From positions 45,472,501 to 45,536,500 of the forward strand of contig NC_072896.1 of the NCBI RefSeq assembly GCF_027943255.1: 64,000 bases of DNA. The letters are read 5' to 3'. The DNA is from Anastrepha obliqua (lineage: Eukaryota; Arthropoda; Insecta; Diptera; Tephritidae). Positions 11,301-22,523 of the stretch are shown piece after piece. The notes beneath the pieces are model-generated. The model searched no databases. It saw nothing but the letters and a program-made list of their open reading frames with translations, and had not been told where the DNA came from. The position numbers were made by a program, and so were the translations under genes. Positions within the stretch are counted from its first letter, which is position 1, and each line of letters begins with the position of its first letter.

Positions 11301-12417
11301 GAATGCATCTCTCATTTAAAAAAAGAGTTGCGTGTACATGAGTTTCCCTGTTATATTCTTGGAAGATACGCCAAATATCTTTACACTCCCAGTTTGCTCT
11401 TGTGTCATTGCAAGCGGTTTCCAATCCTAAGAGAAACCCCAGTTTACATATTTTAAGTCACTGAAACTGAAAAAGTCATAAAGAAACTCAAACTAAAAAA
11501 AAATATTATTAAGAAATGCAGAATTTAAATTCTTACACACCTTTAAAGTTGGAGCAAAAAATCTGATAAAAAATTATGTGGTTTTCAATTGGCTCAAATA
11601 ATCTAATTTGGAGATATGTGGTTTTCTGAAATGCCCACAGATGTATTCATATATTGATTTGCTACTCCAGATTTACATTTATAAATTTGTATTGCCAACT
11701 ACACATACGAATATTCCCTGATTGCACTAGCTATTAAAATTGCTGTCAAAACGTTTCCTCGTGCAAATAAATATTATGTTGAAATTTTCCACACGTTGGT
11801 TATTGTAGCTGGCACGTGAATAAATATTACATGTAATAGAAAAAATTCCTCGCAAAAGCAAATGTCTCATAGAAAAACGGAAGCATACATCACCGCCCCA
11901 CCGTATTCGCTCTGTCCCACTCCCGCACGTACACACATACCCACAATTTGTCAAATCGAATCATAATATTAGAAGATTTGAAGGTGTGCGAAAAAATTGT
12001 AATTGGAAAATCGTTTTTAATGCTTACTTTGCATCTGAACATAAATCGAAACTGTTATACCTTCCCTCGACACCACCACTGCTCCATATTAAATAGTTGA
12101 CCTTCGTTTTTATTTTCCTTTATTATCTATTGTGTATTACTTTAATCAAAGTTTTTACGCTGTAGCTGATACATAGTATCCATAAGAATGCATGTGTATG
12201 TGTGTGGGCATGCCCATTGTCTAATTCCTGAAAATGAAATTCTAAACATCATAAAATATGAGCAGTCGGATATTTATGTAACTATTTACATAAAGAGAAA
12301 GCGCTACAAAATTGATTTTACTCATCTCGGTACTTGGTAATGTCACTCTCAGTTTTATATCCGCGCAATTGTGCCCAAGGTATTACAATTTCTTGCACAT
12401 ATTTGGTGCTAACACTT
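11301..12417. other. AT-rich spacer, no gene seen
   Basis: No frame above 75 codons and no recognised repeat. The 75-codon minus frame at 11,727-11,954 has no domain. Confidence 0.5.
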
Positions 12418-12700
12418 TGTTTTTTAGTGTTTGGCCGCGCTTCTCCTTCTATTTGTGACGTGCGTCTTGGTGTTGTTCCACAAATGGAGAGACCTACAGT
12501 TTCAAGCCGACTCCGAACGGCAGATATTTTTTATGAGGAGCTTTTTTATGGCAGAAATACATTCGAAGGTTTGCCATTGCCTGCCGAGGGGCACTATTAG
12601 AAAAAAATAATTTCTTTATTTTGATCTTTCCCCGAGGTTCGAAACTACGTTCCCTCTGATTTCCAAACGGTAGTCATCGGCTACGGCGGCCGCCTGGTGT
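12418..12700 (-). mobile_element. tRNA-derived SINE, copy 3
   Basis: It matches copies 1 and 2 from the GTGTTTGGCCG body end (12,428) to GGCGGCCGCC (about 12,690). The B box is still GTTCGAAAC-like, but the A-box region has a small deletion (TAGTCATCGG in place of the usual TAGTCACGCACC). The AT tail is absent or eroded. Confidence 0.75.
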
Positions 12701-12859
12701 ACTAGGAAGTTATAAAAGTTGAAAAATTTAGGAAACATATATTTTAAGCTATATAAGGAGACTAAAAATATTGCCCTTCAAAATAAATATATACCTATGT
12801 AGATTGTATAGCCCATTTCAATGTCCCAGACAAATTTTTGTATAATAAATGTATTTCTC

Positions 12860-13020
12860 GTTGCCAGTTAGAGTTAGAATGAAACCCAAAAATGTTGTGG
12901 AAATACATTAATTCGAAAAAGGGAATTACTAATTTTCCAACCAGAGTAGAATTTAATGGCTCTTTTTCAAAGAGTTTGGCTGATTCTATAAACCTTTTTG
13001 CTGACTTTTTCAAATCGAAT
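12860..13020 (+). mobile_element. jockey-type RT fragment (left part)
   Basis: The frame NPKMLWKYINSKKGITNFPTRVEF...SLADSINLFADFFKSNY matches the linker/RT start seen at 9,222. It is cut at 13,021-13,022 by a TA dinucleotide where the maT-type element begins. Confidence 0.6.
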
Positions 13021-13022
13021 TA

Positions 13023-13668
13023 CAGGGTCCGGCACTCGAAGTGTAACCAATTAAAATGGCCATACGTTTAGTTCGGAAAAATACTTTTACACAATTCAAA
13101 GTAAAAAATGTGTGAAAATAATACAAAATTAAGAATCAATTTACTTTTGCTCGATATCACCACCTTTTGCCCTGACTATGGCCTTGAGACGGTCCAGAGA
13201 CCAATCGCAAGCTGCCCGAATGTGACTTGCAGGTATTTTAGTCCACTTGCGAACAATGGATTTTTTCAGCGCCTCACATCTGGTGAATCTTTTAGTTCAT
13301 ATCTTGCTCTCAAAAATGGCTTAAAAAGAATAATCCATCGGATTCGCATCTGGTGAATATGAGAGTCATTGTGTAGACGTTATGAAGTTCGGAACGTTGT
13401 TTTTTAGCCATTCTTGGTTCACCCGAGCTTAGTGAGACGGTGCCGAGACCTTTTAAAACGTCCATGTTCTGCCACCAAAATGTTTGTCTACCCACGGCTT
13501 CAAAGAAACCTCCAGAATACTTTCGCGATAATATTTCGAATTTACCTTGACGCCAGTCTCAATGAAAACGATTAGAGAGCGCCCATTTGCGGTTACAGCG
13601 GCCCAAACCACTACCTGTGGCGGCTGCTGCCTTCTCGTGGCCATTCTTAATACTAGTGGCTATCTTAA
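13023..13668 (-). mobile_element. maT-like (DD37D-type) mariner, 3' portion
   Basis: The right-to-left frame gives PPQVVVWAAVTANGRS...GVKVNSKYY (13,644-13,500) and KHFGGRTW. After frameshifts come SPDANPMDYSF and FTRCEALKKSIVRKWTKIPASHIRAACDWSLDRLKAIVRAKGGDIE. The 3' end is the terminal repeat CAGGGTCCGGCACTCGAAG at 13,023, immediately after TA. maT membership is inferred from the GRS/KHFGG/SPD.NP pattern. The N-terminal half and the 5' end are missing, and the second-Asp block is disrupted. Confidence 0.7.
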
Positions 13669-13669
13669 T

Positions 13670-14085
13670 ACTAGTAAATGTTATCATATGACGTTTTCCA
13701 AGTCCTTGAATCCCTTTTCGCCGACTTATTATGTTTCAAATGCACTTTTTGTCTCAGTCGTTACCTTGGTGTTATTTTTGATTCGTCTTTTACGTCAATT
13801 ATCTATATTAACCCTATTATTCCGAAGGCATATGCTAACTTAGCTTTTTTGCGACGCTATGCTAGTTATTTTAAAGATCCAAACACTAGAAAAATCGTAT
13901 ACATATAATGCTTTAGTCCGTACGAAGCTGGAGTATGCCTCCGTCATCTGGAATCCGATGTATTCCTCTCTTAGAATCCAAAGAGTTCAATGTAAGTTTG
14001 TACGCTTTACTATTCCACCTTTACACTTTGATAGTCCTTTGGCGTCCTACAAGGCTAGGTGGATGCTTATTAATTTTTTATGACC
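13670..14085 (+). mobile_element. jockey-type RT fragment (right part)
   Basis: KCYHMTFSKSLNPFSPTYYVSN at 13,675, then LGVIFDSSFT, AYANLAFLRRYASYFKDPNTRKI and VRTKLEYASVIWNPMYSS (13,860-13,975) form the late palm and thumb of a jockey-clade RT, in more than one frame. With 12,860-13,020 it brackets the maT relic, but the RT core between the two is missing. A deletion therefore accompanied or followed the insertion. Confidence 0.7.
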
Positions 14086-14294
14086 TGAGTGTGTTAATTT
14101 ATGTATTTCTCTTGAAGGGTTCGATTTCTAGTAGGAGCTGATATTTTTGTGAGAAATATACTTAAGGACGATTCGGTTTTCTTCCGAAATTTTGTAAATT
14201 GTTCTCTCTTTTATATTGTCACTGGTAAGTAAGTAAAAAATAAAGAACCTGGAGTATTCCTGTAGATCTTTACTTTAGTTCAAACGATTCAATT

Positions 14295-15070
14295 ATGTCG
14301 AAAGGGAAAAATTGCATCTTAACTCTTCGAAAAGCAATCATAAAGTTGCAGAGGGCAGGATTATTCCAAATACTATTTCAACACAATGAAACGTTCTAAA
14401 GCAATGATTTTTAATGCTTTGAAATAATTATAAATTGAGTAGAAAACGTTTCCAGAAAAAAGAAGGCTTGAACCACTACTCGCCAGATTAATGAGATGAT
14501 CGTTAGATTGTCAAAACAGGATCCCAGGAAGAATGCTGCTGACAACCATCGAGGAATCTTTGTTCAGTTGGAAAAGCCAATAACGAAAAGAACAGTTGCG
14601 CTGATTGGCAGAAGCAGGGCGTTACGGTCGGACTAACACGGAAAAAGACATTGGTGACAGCATCGCAACGACAACGCGGAATTGTGTTTGCTCGAGAGCA
14701 AATAACCTGGGCGCAAAATCAGTGATATACTTTATTTAGCAATGAAACGAAAATAAAAAGAGTGAATTCAGAAGGTAGAAAGTACGCGCGGCGGTTAAAA
14801 CATGCAGCATGCGACCCCAAGTTCGTCTCTCCAAGTATAAAGCACGGGGGTGACTCAATAATGGTGTGGGGCTGCTTTTCGTGGAACGTATTGAAGGTAA
14901 TATGGTTACGGTCAAGTACGTTCAGATACTTCTAAATGTAATGATTTTTTGAGCGGAGGAGAATTTACTGGTGATTTGGCATTTTCAACAAGGCAATGAT
15001 CCGAAGCACACTTCTCATGCTGAAAAAACAATTTCGAAGAGAATTCGAACACTGTTCTGTTCAACGGTTG
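14295..15070 (+). mobile_element. Tc1-like transposase relic
   Basis: Starting MSKGKNCILTLRKAII at 14,295, translation in shifting frames passes PKFVSPSIKHGGDSIMVWGCFSW (about 14,815-14,885) and reaches FQQGNDPKHTSHAEKTI at about 14,980-15,030. That is the Tc1 second-Asp block with the Asp replaced by Gly. The DPKH context and MVWGC support Tc1 over mariner. There are numerous stops, and no 3' glutamate block remains. Confidence 0.65.
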
Positions 15071-15074
15071 TATG

Positions 15075-16344
15075 AGTAAAATTATAATACCCTTGCCAAC
15101 GCGTGGGGTATAAAAATTGCCAAATAAAATAATCAATAATTTACTAGAACACCGCAGTGTTCGAAGTTACCTGCTTGCCATTCCACCAACCACCAGCAAA
15201 CCGGTTGTCTATTAACTTGTCAGCAGATCATAACAATTGGGAGTTGAGTTCCGCTCAAATGCAAACATAAATTTGTATCAAATCATTCGAAATCACGTCA
15301 ATTCTACAATTCCACGTTCTCCATCTGCGCTAAAAGTAGTAAGGCGGTGAGAACCCCAAACGCGGCGCCCGCAATTGCAACGCGTACAAGTTACAATTCC
15401 GTTGGGTTCTATCACCATTATTGTGTCATCGTGGTTGGTGTTAGGATTGCCACTGAACCTTTGTTGCTGCGTACCCATGCTTTATTGTTGCCGATAGCAA
15501 GTTATTGGATATTTGTTCATGCACAAATACATACATACATACATACATATTCAAATGCCAGAATTTGCCATTGTTGATGCAGCTTTTATTATTATTGCAG
15601 CAGTTGTGAGGCAGCATATTGTTGTAATATATATATGTAAGTATGTATGTATAATTGACAAACGTCGATGCCTGCAGCAATAAGTCTACACCAGGGGTCA
15701 GAAAGTGTGCTCTAGCTGAAAGAGAATGCATTTCGAGCAGTAGATACCTCTTTGTAACCCGATTCCGGTAGAAACACCTGGTAAGTTTGCCTTGAATATC
15801 CAATACGGATATTTAGAAAAAATCATTTTTCAAAAATTTGTTTGCTTTGACACTCCTTTTTTGTATTCTCAGCCTCGATTGCATAAATCGAGTAAAGTAA
15901 TACAAACTTTATGTATTTTTCGCCTGAACCAAAATAGTAGGATTTTTTTAATGAATATAAATTTTAAGCCGGAAAAAAAATTAATAAATTATTTTTACTA
16001 GCTGCCAAATTTGTAACGTTTAATGCAAGTCGAATCTATTAAAGGTGTTGTCGGTAAATCAGCTGGTTTGATTTTTTTCTTTCGTCGTGTCCATGTGACT
16101 GTCAGCCCAGAGTGAAGTAAGGCGAATTCATTCTTTGTTTTCTACTTTGCCAATACTTTGCTTTGATAATCAAACGTACAAAACATTGTTGCTGGTCTAG
16201 TACCACCACCTTTAATGAATGCGCCTTGAATTAATGTTTATCAATACAAGGCGAATTCAAAATGATGGCAGATTTTTGTTTTATAAATAAAATATAAAAA
16301 AATTTGTGGAAATTATTATTTTTGCTTTATTTCATAATATTTTT
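15075..16344. other. Spacer with (ATAC)n microsatellite
   Basis: An ATAC repeat occupies 15,527-15,549. The 120-codon minus frame at 15,441-15,803 crosses this microsatellite and has no domain. No gene supported. Confidence 0.5.
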
Positions 16345-16345
16345 A

Positions 16346-16485
16346 TGCCATCGTAGTCAAATGATTAGGTGCGTGACTACCATTCCGAAGAGTACGGGTT
16401 CGAAACCCGCTGAGGACACGAAACACCAAGTGATAGAAAAAGTGTTTACTAATAGTTTTTTCCAATTTCCAAAGGAATTTTTTTA
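16346..16485 (+). mobile_element. tRNA-derived SINE head, variant family
   Basis: Plus-strand TGCCATCGTAGTCAAATGAT, then GGTGCGTGACTACCATTCCG and a perfect B box GGTTCGAAACC at about 16,399-16,409. After it CGAAACACC.AGTGATAGAAAAAG and TACTAATAG parallel the first 60 bp of the main SINE body. Body similarity stops at about 16,470. The intact internal promoter makes this a better Pol III candidate than the other copies; expression is not shown. Confidence 0.65.
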
Positions 16486-16875
16486 GTAATTTCAAACTCG
16501 CTAAAATGTAATTACATAAATAAAATAAAAATAAAACTGCATTCCAAAAGATCGTTTAGAAATTCTAATCAAAAACCTTAAAAAAAATTTTATTATTGTA
16601 TAAAAAAATGGAAAAAATAGAAAAATTGTCTGAATTGATCACAATGTTAACGTGTTATCGTTTTGACAGGGCGCAAAGAAAGGGGAAAACCACAATCTGC
16701 CTCTTCCGTAGTGTAATTAACCTCCTTTCTTTAGCATATGAAACGTTTTTTAGTGGTAAAACTTGAATGAGAAAAACTTATTCAAGAAAAAGTATGTATT
16801 ATATGTAAATATATAAATATTCACGCATAGTCAAGTATGATTGATTACTAGGTTACGCCATCCGAAGCAAAATTG

Positions 16876-17130
16876 TGAGAGCAACTTCGACTGCTACGTC
16901 ACTTTGTACTCAGCAACAGAATTCTGCCCGCACATTTCACACGTATCCACATACTCGTCCAATCAGTCATTATATAGATGGCAACGAAGTGCATAACATG
17001 AGCGAAGATCTCTCTCATATAACATCAATACAATCTCAGTTTTTTCGTAAACAAACTGCTGCCACGATCCTCATAACGTAACCAAATGAGCTGATTTCTT
17101 CGAAATTGCTGAGAGCCGGTTAACAACCTC
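16876..17130 (+). repeat. rep-A interspersed repeat, second long copy
   Basis: Homologous along its length to 2,485-2,762, with roughly two-thirds of bases shared by eye and several small indels. It has no coding capacity. Confidence 0.6.
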
Positions 17131-17187
17131 TGCATTCTGTCCATTGTGGGTCGCTGTCGTGACTAAAAGTACGTTCACTTATGCATT

Positions 17188-17642
17188 CTTCTTCTTCTTA
17201 ATTGGCGCGATAACCGCTTACGCGATTTTGGCCGAGTTTAACAAAGCGCGCTAGTCGTTTCTTTCTCATGCTAAGCGGTGCCACCTGATATTTTCAACAC
17301 AGAGGAGGCCTTCCTCTTCCTCAGTTACCAGCTGGTACCGCATCGAATACTTTCAGAACCGGAGCGTTTGTATCCATTCGGACGACGTGACCCAGCCAAC
17401 GTAGCCGCTGGATCTTTATTCGCTGCGCTATGTCTATGTCGTCGTAAAGCTCAAACAGCTCATCGTTCCATCGCCTGCGATATTCGCCGTTGCCAACGTG
17501 CAAGGGACCAAAATTCTTTCGCAGAATCTTTCTCTCAAACACTCCAAGTGTCGCTTCATCGGATGTTGTCATCGTCCATGCTTCTGCGCCATACGTTGGG
17601 ACGAGCATGATGAGAGTCCTGTAGAGTGTTAGTTTTGTTTTT
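17188..17642 (-). mobile_element. RTE-like 5'-truncated insertion with target duplication and GAA tail
   Basis: The coding strand is minus: LVPTYGAEAWTMTTSDEATLGVFERKILRKNFGP...WNDELFELYDDIDIAQRIKI...LRWLGHVVRMDTNAP (17,608-17,321). It ends in a (GAA)n tail, seen as CTTCTTCTTCTT at 17,188-17,199. CACTTATGCATT (17,176-17,187) and CACATATGCATT (17,643-17,654) flank it, a 12-bp duplication with one mismatch. The copy is only about 455 bp, as expected for abortive target-primed reverse transcription. Confidence 0.8.
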
Positions 17643-17654
17643 CACATATGCATT

Positions 17655-18308
17655 AATTACCAATAAATCCATAAAATTAATCTACCCGTTCACATATGGC
17701 AGATTACCTGCAAAATTGACAATCAGCTGTCAATACTGTTGTGAAAATTTGTCTTCATAGAAATTATTTTGGTGGAATATTTCGGTGTTTTGATTTGTTT
17801 AATTATTACGAGTATTAACGATATGAAGAGAAGACAAGGAGAAGGCAAAACTAATTTAATTGCGCAATTGACTGCGAATAATAAACAATTGGAGGAAACC
17901 GTAAGCGACGTTTACTGCGGTTTCAAAAAATTATGGCAGCAATACGCATGTGAAATTCGATATTACATTTTATAAGAGAACACACGTTTTTTTCTGTTAT
18001 ATGAATGCATAATTAATAATACCTAACAAACATTTCATTAGAATTGTGTCTACAAACCTGTTTTCTTTGCCGGCATCCATTTTATTTAGTTTTTACTTTG
18101 ACGTTTTTCTTTACACGCGTAAAAATAATGATCTATTACACAGAAAACACAAGGTTGTATGTCAAAAAGTATGGTTATTATCTAGGATTATTTTATAATC
18201 TCAGATTTTGAGAGAGAAATTTTTTATGGGAAAGCTCGCTTTTTAAATACGAATTGGGAGCTAAGCACGAAAAAGTAGATCACCTATTATAAGTGACTTA
18301 TTCACAGG
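17655..18308. other. Spacer, no gene seen
   Basis: It has a 68-codon plus frame (17,769-17,975) with no recognisable domain. AT-rich, no repeat identified. Confidence 0.4.
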
Positions 18309-18362
18309 GCTCAGTGATAGTTAACCGGCTCTCAGCGATTTTGAAGCAACCAGCTGATTTAT
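18309..18362 (-). repeat. rep-A fragment (right end, inverted)
   Basis: TTAACCGGCTCTCAGC followed by AACCAGCTGATTTA is the reverse complement of the right end of the 16,876 copy. Confidence 0.45.
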
Positions 18363-18386
18363 GCTTATGCTGATTATGTTCAAAGT

Positions 18387-18718
18387 AGAGGTGATATACC
18401 AGAACGCCATAACCTTAACCATAGTATTAACCATAACGATAAACATATGATATTTATATATATGTATTACACTATCACATATTTGTGCATTTCGAAGTGG
18501 AGAAACTAAAGAAAAGATAACAAAAAGTATACCACAATGCAACAAATCACAACGCAATATAATGCAACACAATGCAACTGGTTATGGTTATGGCGAGTCA
18601 ATTGGTCGCTATGGTTATGGAATTACGGAATTCTAGCATGCCACCTCTAATCGATTACAGTGTTGCCCGTATGTTGGTTTGATCAGCAAATTTATGGCGT
18701 TATGGTTATGGCACCTCT
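18387..18718. mobile_element. AGAGGTG-ended inverted-repeat element rich in CCATAACC
   Basis: The left end AGAGGTG at 18,387 leads into CGCCATAACCTTAACCATAG. The right end is GGCGTTATGGTTATGG followed by CACCTCT at 18,718, its reverse complement. A second inward-facing end (GCCACCTCT) lies at 18,640-18,648, and GGTTATGG repeats fill 18,578-18,621. No ORF. The end sequence suggests a non-autonomous cut-and-paste element, possibly nested. A piece of the same end recurs at 31,659-31,684. Confidence 0.55.
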
Positions 18719-18784
18719 CGTTTGGACTTAATTTTTGCATTTTATACTGATTGCGCTTACTTTTAATGTATGTGTATATGGATA

Positions 18785-19715
18785 TAAGGCGTTTTTCAAT
18801 AGGTGCGCCTCAACTTTTTTCCGATAGGGAGGGCGAGCGACGCAATATTTTTTATTTTTCGCTTGTCATTTGGAAACTTCATTAGTATACATTTCATCAT
18901 GGAACGCTACACGCTTGAGCAACGATTGCAAATCGTGCAAATTTTTTATGAAAATAATCGTTCTGTTGCTGCTACTTTAAGAGCATTACAGCCATTTTAC
19001 GGTCTTCAGTGATGAAGCTCACTTTTGGCTCAATGGCTTTGTCAACAAGCAAAATATGCGTTACTGGGCAGAAAGCAATCCACACGTGATTCATGAGGCA
19101 CCGTTGCATCCCGAAAAAATCACTGTTTGGTGCGGTTTACATGCCGGCGGCGTAATTGGCCCATATTTTTTCGTTGACGAGAACGATCGCCACGTTACTG
19201 TGAATGGAAATCGATACCGCGACATGATAAACGATTATTTTTGGCCGCAAATGAATGTGGTTTCAACAGGACGGGGCCACAAGCCACACAGCACACGCTA
19301 CAATTGATTTGTTGAAGAGTAAGTTCGATGAGCGCATTATTTCCAGAAATGGACCGGTCGAATGGCCGCCGCGCTCGTGTGATTTAACGCCTCTAGACTA
19401 TTTTCTTTGGGGTTATGTGAAGTCATTGGTCTACAGTAACAAGCCGGCGACGATTTGTGAGCTCAGAGCCAATATTGAACGCGAAATTGCTGGAATTTCG
19501 GCCGATTTATGCAAAAGAGTGGTCGAAAATTGGGTTCAAAGATTGGACTTCGTAAAACGTGCACGCGATGGTCATGCAAAAGAAATCGAATTTCATACTT
19601 AAATGTATATGTTCAAACTCGATAATAAAAAAACAATTAGTTAAAAAAGTCAAACTGTCTGTGTTTTATTCAAAAAAAAAGTTGAAGCGCTCTTACTTAT
19701 CAATTGGGGAACCGA
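18785..19715 (+). mobile_element. rosa-like (DD41D) mariner with internal deletion
   Basis: The transposase starts at ATG 18,900 (MERYTLEQRLQIVQIFYENNRSVAATLRAL) but jumps at about 19,005 straight into VFSDEAHFWLNGF, losing most of the DNA-binding region. The catalytic domain follows (HPEKITVWCGL, then frame-shifted FQQDGATSHTA and SCDLTPLDYFLWGYVK) and ends with a stop at 19,600. The second and third Asp are 41 residues apart, the rosa signature. Ends share GCGC.TCAACTTTTTT in inverted orientation (about 18,808 and 19,690). One deletion and one frameshift make it non-autonomous. Confidence 0.8.
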
Positions 19716-19839
19716 ACACGCAAAACTAATTTATGTACTGCGTCATTTGCATCCCACAATTATTTGTTTATTATTATTGATTGGCTGTTTGTGCACTGCG
19801 ACCTGAAGAGATCTATTGTGCAACCAAGTAATCTACTCA

Positions 19840-20420
19840 AATAGTTTTAGGCTATTTAAATCCCAAAACTGCTATAGGCTTAATTTCTACCAGGAAGTTT
19901 GGTTCTATAGATACCTTTCCATCTTGTCGTCGGCTGTCAGGTACGGAGAGTTGAGGATTGAACCCAGTATTCTTACATGTCCAGTAAGACTGCCTTCTTT
20001 GAGATGGAATAGATTAGGAAGCCTTAGAGCTGCACTGACTGCCGACCCTTCGACTACAAGACAGAGTGGAATGAGTCCAGTGATCATTCCTAAAGCCGTT
20101 GTGGGGCAGGTTCGCATTGCTTCCGTTACGCTCAGACAGGCTATTCTGTATATCTTATTAAGTGTCACCTGAGTCTTAATTTGGTATACTTTTTGCCACT
20201 AAACAAAAGAGGCGTAGGCATTGGCACTATTATTGTCCTATAAGAGCATGCCATCATCTTTGGCCGCAAACCTAATGTTTTACCGTAAAGCCTTTGTATA
20301 TGTTTATTGCTCCCAAGGCTTTATTTGTGATGTACGATAAGTGATTTTTCCAGGTCAAGTTTTATCAAGGATTACTGGCAGATATTTCATTATTTGTTTA
20401 AAAAATACCGAATTAATATA
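19840..20420 (-). mobile_element. Non-LTR reverse transcriptase fragment (palm/thumb)
   Basis: On the minus strand 20,400-20,170 reads TYITNKALGAINIYKG...LGLRPKMM..YRTIIVPMPT in mixed frames. Then 20,168-19,905 is ACLSVTEAMRTCPTTALGMITGLIPLCL...AVSAALRLPNLF. This is the conserved segment between RT and RNase H in I/LOA-like elements, so it probably belongs to one of the NLTR families here. 5' and 3' parts are absent. Confidence 0.65.
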
Positions 20421-20555
20421 TCCGGCGGTGTAGTATCGCTGACTGAAGCTATTAAGAATGCATATTTTGACAGCGCTCTTACAAAAAATATAATTTCGCA
20501 ACTACATCAATTATGGTCTGAACAAAGATAGCTTGGAAGAGAGTAAGAAAGGAGC

Positions 20556-20618
20556 GTGTGAAATGAGAGCGCACAATTCTGCTGTCGAATCTTCTATGAC
20601 GTGGCAGCCGAAGCTACA
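20556..20618 (-). repeat. rep-A fragment interrupted by SINE
   Basis: AAATGAGAGCGCACAATTCTG and GACGTGGCAGCCGAAGC match the 6,434 fragment. The continuation seen at 6,490-6,530 resumes here only after the SINE, at about 20,900-20,960. Confidence 0.5.
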
Positions 20619-20895
20619 TAATTCGCGGTTACTCCCTTTTTGGGTGTTTGGCCGAGCTCCTTCTCTTATTTGTGGTTTGAGTCTTGATGTTGTTCCAATA
20701 GAGGTACCTGCAGACTACGGGACTCCGAACGGTAGATATTTTTTTATGAGGAGATTTTTTATGGATACAATCGGAGATTTGCTACTGCCTGCCGAGGGGC
20801 GACCGCTATTAGAAAAAAGTCTTTTTCTTGTTTCATGCACAGTGTTACGAACCCGGGCACAGGTAGTCACGCATCAACAATCGCCCACGGGAATA
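20619..20895 (-). mobile_element. tRNA-derived SINE, copy 4 (diverged)
   Basis: The body is clear (TGGGTGTTTGGCCGAGCTCC, GCCTGCCGAGGGGCGACCGC) but the tRNA head at 20,840-20,885 is degenerate; the B box has become a CGAACCCGGGCAC-like string. Flanks GCCGAAGCTAC and GCGAAGTTAC resemble a decayed target duplication inside rep-A. Confidence 0.7.
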
Positions 20896-21011
20896 GCGAA
20901 GTTACTCTCGGAATTTTGCTTCGGTTCTCCAAACCTTGCAGTCTATTGTCTTTGGGTTGCAGTTTTCAGGGAAAAAGTGTGAATGGATCTCTTACGTCAA
21001 TATCTTTTTGT

Positions 21012-22520
21012 CAAACAAACGCATACAGGATTCCGTAACTTTAGACTGCAGGGATACCAAAATTATCATTAATTAAATAGCCTGACTTACTACAAAAGTA
21101 ACAACCTTTAAAGCTAACGTAGAACAGTTGTTGTTAACAAAACTTAGTGTGCGTTCTGACGCATTTTTTTTTTTGGCAAAAAAGAAACACATTCTTCTTT
21201 TTTTGGTGGGTGAGGTAGGGTTCAAAATGCCTGCGCAATTACAACGACCGCCATCTACCGCGTTGAGTGGTTTGGCCACTAAAACAATGGGAAGACTCTC
21301 TTCCCGGAATTACTTTCTGCATTATTTCTGGAGGGCAAAGAACGACGTCCATGACGTGGACCAGTTCTATTCACCCACGTCTAGGTCCACTATATATGTA
21401 TGTAGCCAGCTTCCTACTATAGGCTCGTCTTCTTATGTCTCTATCTGTGCTGCGTTTGTGTTTATTGACTATAATTGGTTCCTGCGTCCTCTCCTTTTGA
21501 CATATGGAGATTTTATGTCATCTATCCTCTCAATTGGTCCGCTTTTAGAAGCAAAACGAACATCGGAAGAATGCGATATCCGATTTGTTCCGGCTGGTAC
21601 AAGTAAGAGAGTCAAACAGTTAGTGCCTCCTTACTCAAGAGTTCCTACTCTTCAGTCGCTCGTTCCGCATATCGGAGGTACTGCATTATTTTTGCTGAAT
21701 AAAAGTACATTTGTTGGTATAGAAATCCATGCTATTATTTGATAGCTTAATCAAACTAAATTTTCACATAAGAAGTTTGCACGCTTTTTATTTTGACAAA
21801 AGTGTCAGTTGCCGACCGCTGACCTAAACCGAAAATATGCTTATGTCGGTGGATGTGTAATCGTGCAGAGAATGCACAGGATGTATGGGGCGACGGCCGC
21901 AATCGCGGTGCAGGATGGTTACTGGGATTTTGGGTATGTTGCGGTGAAGAATTGAAATGTTTTTGAATGTTGCTTACATCAAACAAATTGGGTATAAGCT
22001 GACACTGTGGCAGTTGTTGTTGCTGCTGCTGATGCTACCGGAAATCGATGCAACTAACAAATGTACAATAGGTTTGGCATTTGTGTCAGCTCATACAGCA
22101 TCGTACTCTAAGTAGATATGTATGTACACATATGCATAAGAGTATACGTATACGTATCCGTATGTACGAGTAGAAGTGGTAAATTTGTAGTTATGTCTGT
22201 ATGCAAGTACCGATCTGTGCATTACACGTTCGCGCCGAAATTTAGTGGCCTTTTGAATTTGTTTACTGGTGCGTGTATGTGCATTTAAATTAAATTTTAT
22301 TCAGTGATTTTGCTGGCAGAAGTCCTCCATCATAAATTATAATACGGGAACGTAAGTATATGTATAAGTATATATGTATATGTATGTGTATTTGATTGGT
22401 TAACAAGTCCAAATATCTATCGATTGCATTTGTGTCATCTGAATTAATTTTAAGTTAAATAAGGATGCGAAATAAGTGACAGAATTTCATGAAACCATAC
22501 GATGATTTTAAGACTAATTG
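21012..22520. other. Spacer with an unsupported 204-codon frame
   Basis: The longest anonymous frame (21,128-21,742, plus) has no recognisable domain and opens with a T/A-homopolymer stretch, so I do not call it a gene. CAG/TTG-rich and TACGTATACG-rich patches lie at 22,010-22,035 and 22,140-22,165. Confidence 0.4.
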
Positions 22521-22523
22521 ATA

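Noticed and set aside
15527..15549. Short direct repeats checked as a CRISPR-like array
   Set aside because: It is a simple ATAC microsatellite; no spaced identical repeats of CRISPR type occur anywhere in the window.
21128..21742. 204-codon open frame on the plus strand
   Set aside because: It starts in a homopolymer-rich stretch, has no recognisable domain, signal or splice context, and stop-free runs of this length occur by chance.
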